Shown here piece after piece: positions 24,122 to 25,408 of a DNA stretch of 25,408 bases; within the stretch, counting starts at the first letter, position 1, and every line of letters begins with the position of its first letter. The translations under genes were made by a program, and so were the position numbers. The notes under the pieces were generated by a model, which was not told where the DNA came from, made no database searches, and saw only the letters and a list, made by a program, of their open reading frames with translations. Source of the stretch: CAZPAH01 sp964584495. GTDB taxonomy: Bacteria; Krumholzibacteriota; Krumholzibacteriia; Krumholzibacteriales; Krumholzibacteriaceae. The stretch spans positions 1 to 25,408 of the forward strand of contig CAZPAH010000030.1 of NCBI GenBank assembly GCA_964584495.1. Reading direction: 5' to 3'.

Positions 24122-24152
24122 CGGGCCGCCCTTTCATGTTCCCGGCGGCCCG
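24122..24152. other. Perfect inverted repeat, 9-bp arms
   Basis: CGGGCCGCC (24122-24130) and GGCGGCCCG (24144-24152) with a 13-nt spacer. TTTCATGT lies within the spacer and again directly after the second arm. Only TTT follows, so a terminator is unlikely. Possible operator. Confidence 0.45.
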
Positions 24153-24164
24153 TTTCATGTAATA

Positions 24165-24193
24165 TTGCCAAACGGTTATTGCTATGATATACT
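24165..24193 (+). promoter_or_regulatory. Extended -10 sigma70-type promoter of the UDP-sugar dehydrogenase gene
   Basis: TTGCCA (24165-24170), 17-nt spacer, TATACT (24188-24193) preceded by TGA (extended -10 TGn). Predicted start near 24200, about 42 nt before the GTG. Confidence 0.7.
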
Positions 24194-24241
24194 TTTTAAT
24201 TCAAGTTGTCTGTTTTAAAGGAATGACGGGAGTGACGGCCG

Positions 24242-25408
24242 GTGACTGAAAAGAGTTCCAGGTCCCCATTCAACGAGCTTTTCCACTACAGTGTCGACGA
24301 GGAGAAGGAAAGATCCTCGATCGATTCCTTTATATCCAAGGATAGAGAGACGGTGATCGTCCAGGGACTGGGATTCGTCGGCTCGGCGATGATAGCCGCC
24401 CTGGCGAACGCCAGGACCGCAGGCGGGGAGATAATCTACAACGTGATCGGCGTGGACCTTCCGGACGAGGCGAATTACTGGAAGATAGCGATGACCAACG
24501 AGGGAAGACCTCCCATCGTGTCGTCGGATTGCAGCATCGATGCCGCCTTCGAAAGAGGGCGCGAAAACGGCAATATAATGGCGACGTTTTCGGACTACGC
24601 CTATTCGTCGGCCGACATCGTCGTAATAGACATAAACCTCGATATCCACAAGAAGACTTTTGGCGAGCCGTTCGATTACTATTTCACCTACGATTCGTAT
24701 ATGAAGGCTATGGATGCGATCGCGAGGAATATCGGGGAAGGGACCCTCGTGATGATAGAATCGACGGTCCCTCCGGGAACGACCGAGAAGGTGATCCGCC
24801 CGTTTTTCATGGAGGTCTTCGTGTCAAGGGGCCTCGATCCGGGCAAGATCTACCTGGCGCATTCTTACGAGAGGGTTATGCCCGGTCCCGGATATCTCGA
24901 GTCGGTGACGGATTTCTACAGGGTCTATTCCGGAATCGGCGACGAGGCGAAGAGGCGCGCGAGGGCCTTCCTCGAATCGTTCATAAATACGCGGGACTTT
25001 CCTCTTAGCGAGCTGCGCTCGACCAACGCGTCCGAGATGGCGAAGGTCCTGGAGAATTCTTTCAGGGCGTTGAATATAGCGTTTCTCCAGGAATGGACCG
25101 AATATGCCGAGGCGGCGGGAGTCGACCTTTTCGAGGTGATCGAGGCGATAAGGGTAAGGCCTACCCACAGGAACCTCATGTATCCCGGATTCGGCGTGGG
25201 AGGTTACTGCCTTACAAAGGATTCGCTTCTCGCCGACTGGTCCTTCAGCGAGCTCTTCAACGGTTCGCGGCATCTCGATATGGCCCTCAACGCGGTAAGG
25301 ATCAACGACCTCATGCCCCGGCACACGTTCGATCTGTTGAAAGAGGCGCTGGGCGGTCTTAAGGGGAAGCGGATAGCAATTCTCGGGATCTCATACCTGA
25401 ACGACGTG
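24242..25408 (+). CDS. UDP-glucose/GDP-mannose dehydrogenase family protein (3' end beyond window)
   Basis: 389 codons are present with no stop. The GTG at 24242 is the first start after an in-frame TGA at 24233, with GGGAG 9 nt upstream. Rossmann motif GLGFVG (42-47), IESTVPPGTTEKV, YERVMPGPGYL and the catalytic-loop GFGVGGYCLTKD with the thiohemiacetal-forming Cys at residue 323; EMAKVLENSFRALNIAF is the conserved dimer helix. Members oxidise the C6 alcohol of an NDP-sugar twice to a uronic acid using NAD+. The first 38 residues form an acidic extension ahead of the Rossmann fold, absent from typical members. The sugar (glucose, GlcNAc, ManNAc or GalNAc type) is not decidable here; the C-terminal domain is only begun. 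It has its own promoter and likely supplies uronate precursors to the glycan cluster. Confidence 0.92.
   Translation, partial: MTEKSSRSPFNELFHYSVDEEKERSSIDSFISKDRETVIVQGLGFVGSAMIAALANARTAGGEIIYNVIGVDLPDEANYWKIAMTNEGRPPIVSSDCSIDAAFERGRENGNIMATFSDYAYSSADIVVIDINLDIHKKTFGEPFDYYFTYDSYMKAMDAIARNIGEGTLVMIESTVPPGTTEKVIRPFFMEVFVSRGLDPGKIYLAHSYERVMPGPGYLESVTDFYRVYSGIGDEAKRRARAFLESFINTRDFPLSELRSTNASEMAKVLENSFRALNIAFLQEWTEYAEAAGVDLFEVIEAIRVRPTHRNLMYPGFGVGGYCLTKDSLLADWSFSELFNGSRHLDMALNAVRINDLMPRHTFDLLKEALGGLKGKRIAILGISYLNDV

Larger units (their letters stand above)
23942..24241. other. 300-nt divergent intergenic region with two promoters and inverted repeats
   Basis: No gene is visible. It holds a minus-strand promoter (24023-24051), a plus-strand promoter (24165-24193), two long perfect inverted repeats between them (24068-24087 and 24122-24152), and an 8-bp direct repeat TTTCATGT at 24132 and 24153, 21 bp apart, ending 4 bp before the plus-strand -35 box. 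Confidence 0.6.

Noticed and set aside
24223..24249. Eight-codon leader frame overlapping the dehydrogenase start
   Set aside because: AGGA abuts its ATG with no spacing, and nothing in the peptide suggests attenuation; it probably arises by chance around the GTG start.
1..25408. CRISPR arrays, tRNA/rRNA genes, insertion sequences, phage or toxin-antitoxin genes
   Set aside because: Looked for on both strands; no regular spacer-repeat array, cloverleaf, transposase motif or terminal inverted repeats were seen.

Overview
The window is a 25.4 kb piece of a moderately GC-rich bacterial chromosome. Features of the proteins point to a diderm (outer-membrane) bacterium, possibly of the FCB group (Krumholzibacteriota/Eisenbacteria-like lineages). 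The clues are 8-stranded-type outer-membrane barrels ending in Phe, paired DUF3857/transglutaminase proteins, a beta-propeller/Y_Y_Y/AraC regulator, and frequent ATA isoleucine codons in a GC-rich background. The phylum is inference only. I see no rRNA, tRNA, CRISPR array, transposase or integrase.

Layout. (1) 1-2737, plus strand: end of a surface-polysaccharide gene run, with a GT4 glycosyltransferase tail, a polysaccharide pyruvyl transferase-family protein, and a two-cluster ferredoxin/FrhB-like protein overlapping it by 17 nt. (2) 2795-4516, minus strand: an unusual fusion of a CapK/phenylacetate-CoA-ligase-like adenylating enzyme with a complete aspartate-decarboxylase (PanD)-like domain. 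The self-processing Gly-Ser is Asp-Cys, and the catalytic Tyr and a processing Asn are also replaced. A strong internal ribosome-binding site sits exactly at the start of the PanD-like domain. This is the most novel item in the window. (3) 4813-5352, plus: secreted SnoaL-like protein. (4) 13423-5409, minus: probable five-gene envelope operon of two small outer-membrane barrels, an intact DUF3857/transglutaminase protein, its translationally coupled paralogue that has lost the Cys and His, and a membrane-anchored PP2C/SpoIIE-type phosphatase with PDZ-like and GAF regions. (5) 13619-16363, plus, divergent from that operon: a membrane-spanning regulator with 14 propeller repeats, Y_Y_Y domain and cytoplasmic AraC helix-turn-helix, but no kinase or receiver. 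It is followed by a secreted DUF4097 repeat protein and a clear intrinsic terminator. (6) 17651 to the end: a second glycan-assembly region, with a NeuD-type acyltransferase, a GT-C-like membrane protein, a sugar-nucleotidyltransferase, a GT2/DUF2304/left-handed-helix acyltransferase trio, a flippase-like membrane protein (minus) and a truncated UDP-sugar dehydrogenase.

Working together: regions 1 and 6 look like parts of one cell-surface polysaccharide programme covering precursor synthesis, activated sugars, glycosyl transfer, acyl and pyruvyl decoration, and membrane steps. Regions 4 and 5 look like envelope proteins plus signalling. Several sigma70-type promoters can be read directly: TTGACA-17-TATAAA, TTGACA-17-TATCCT, TTGCCA-17-TATACT with TGn, TTGTCA-17-TAGATT and others. 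The 300-nt divergent region at 23942-24241 has two long perfect inverted repeats lying between its two promoters.
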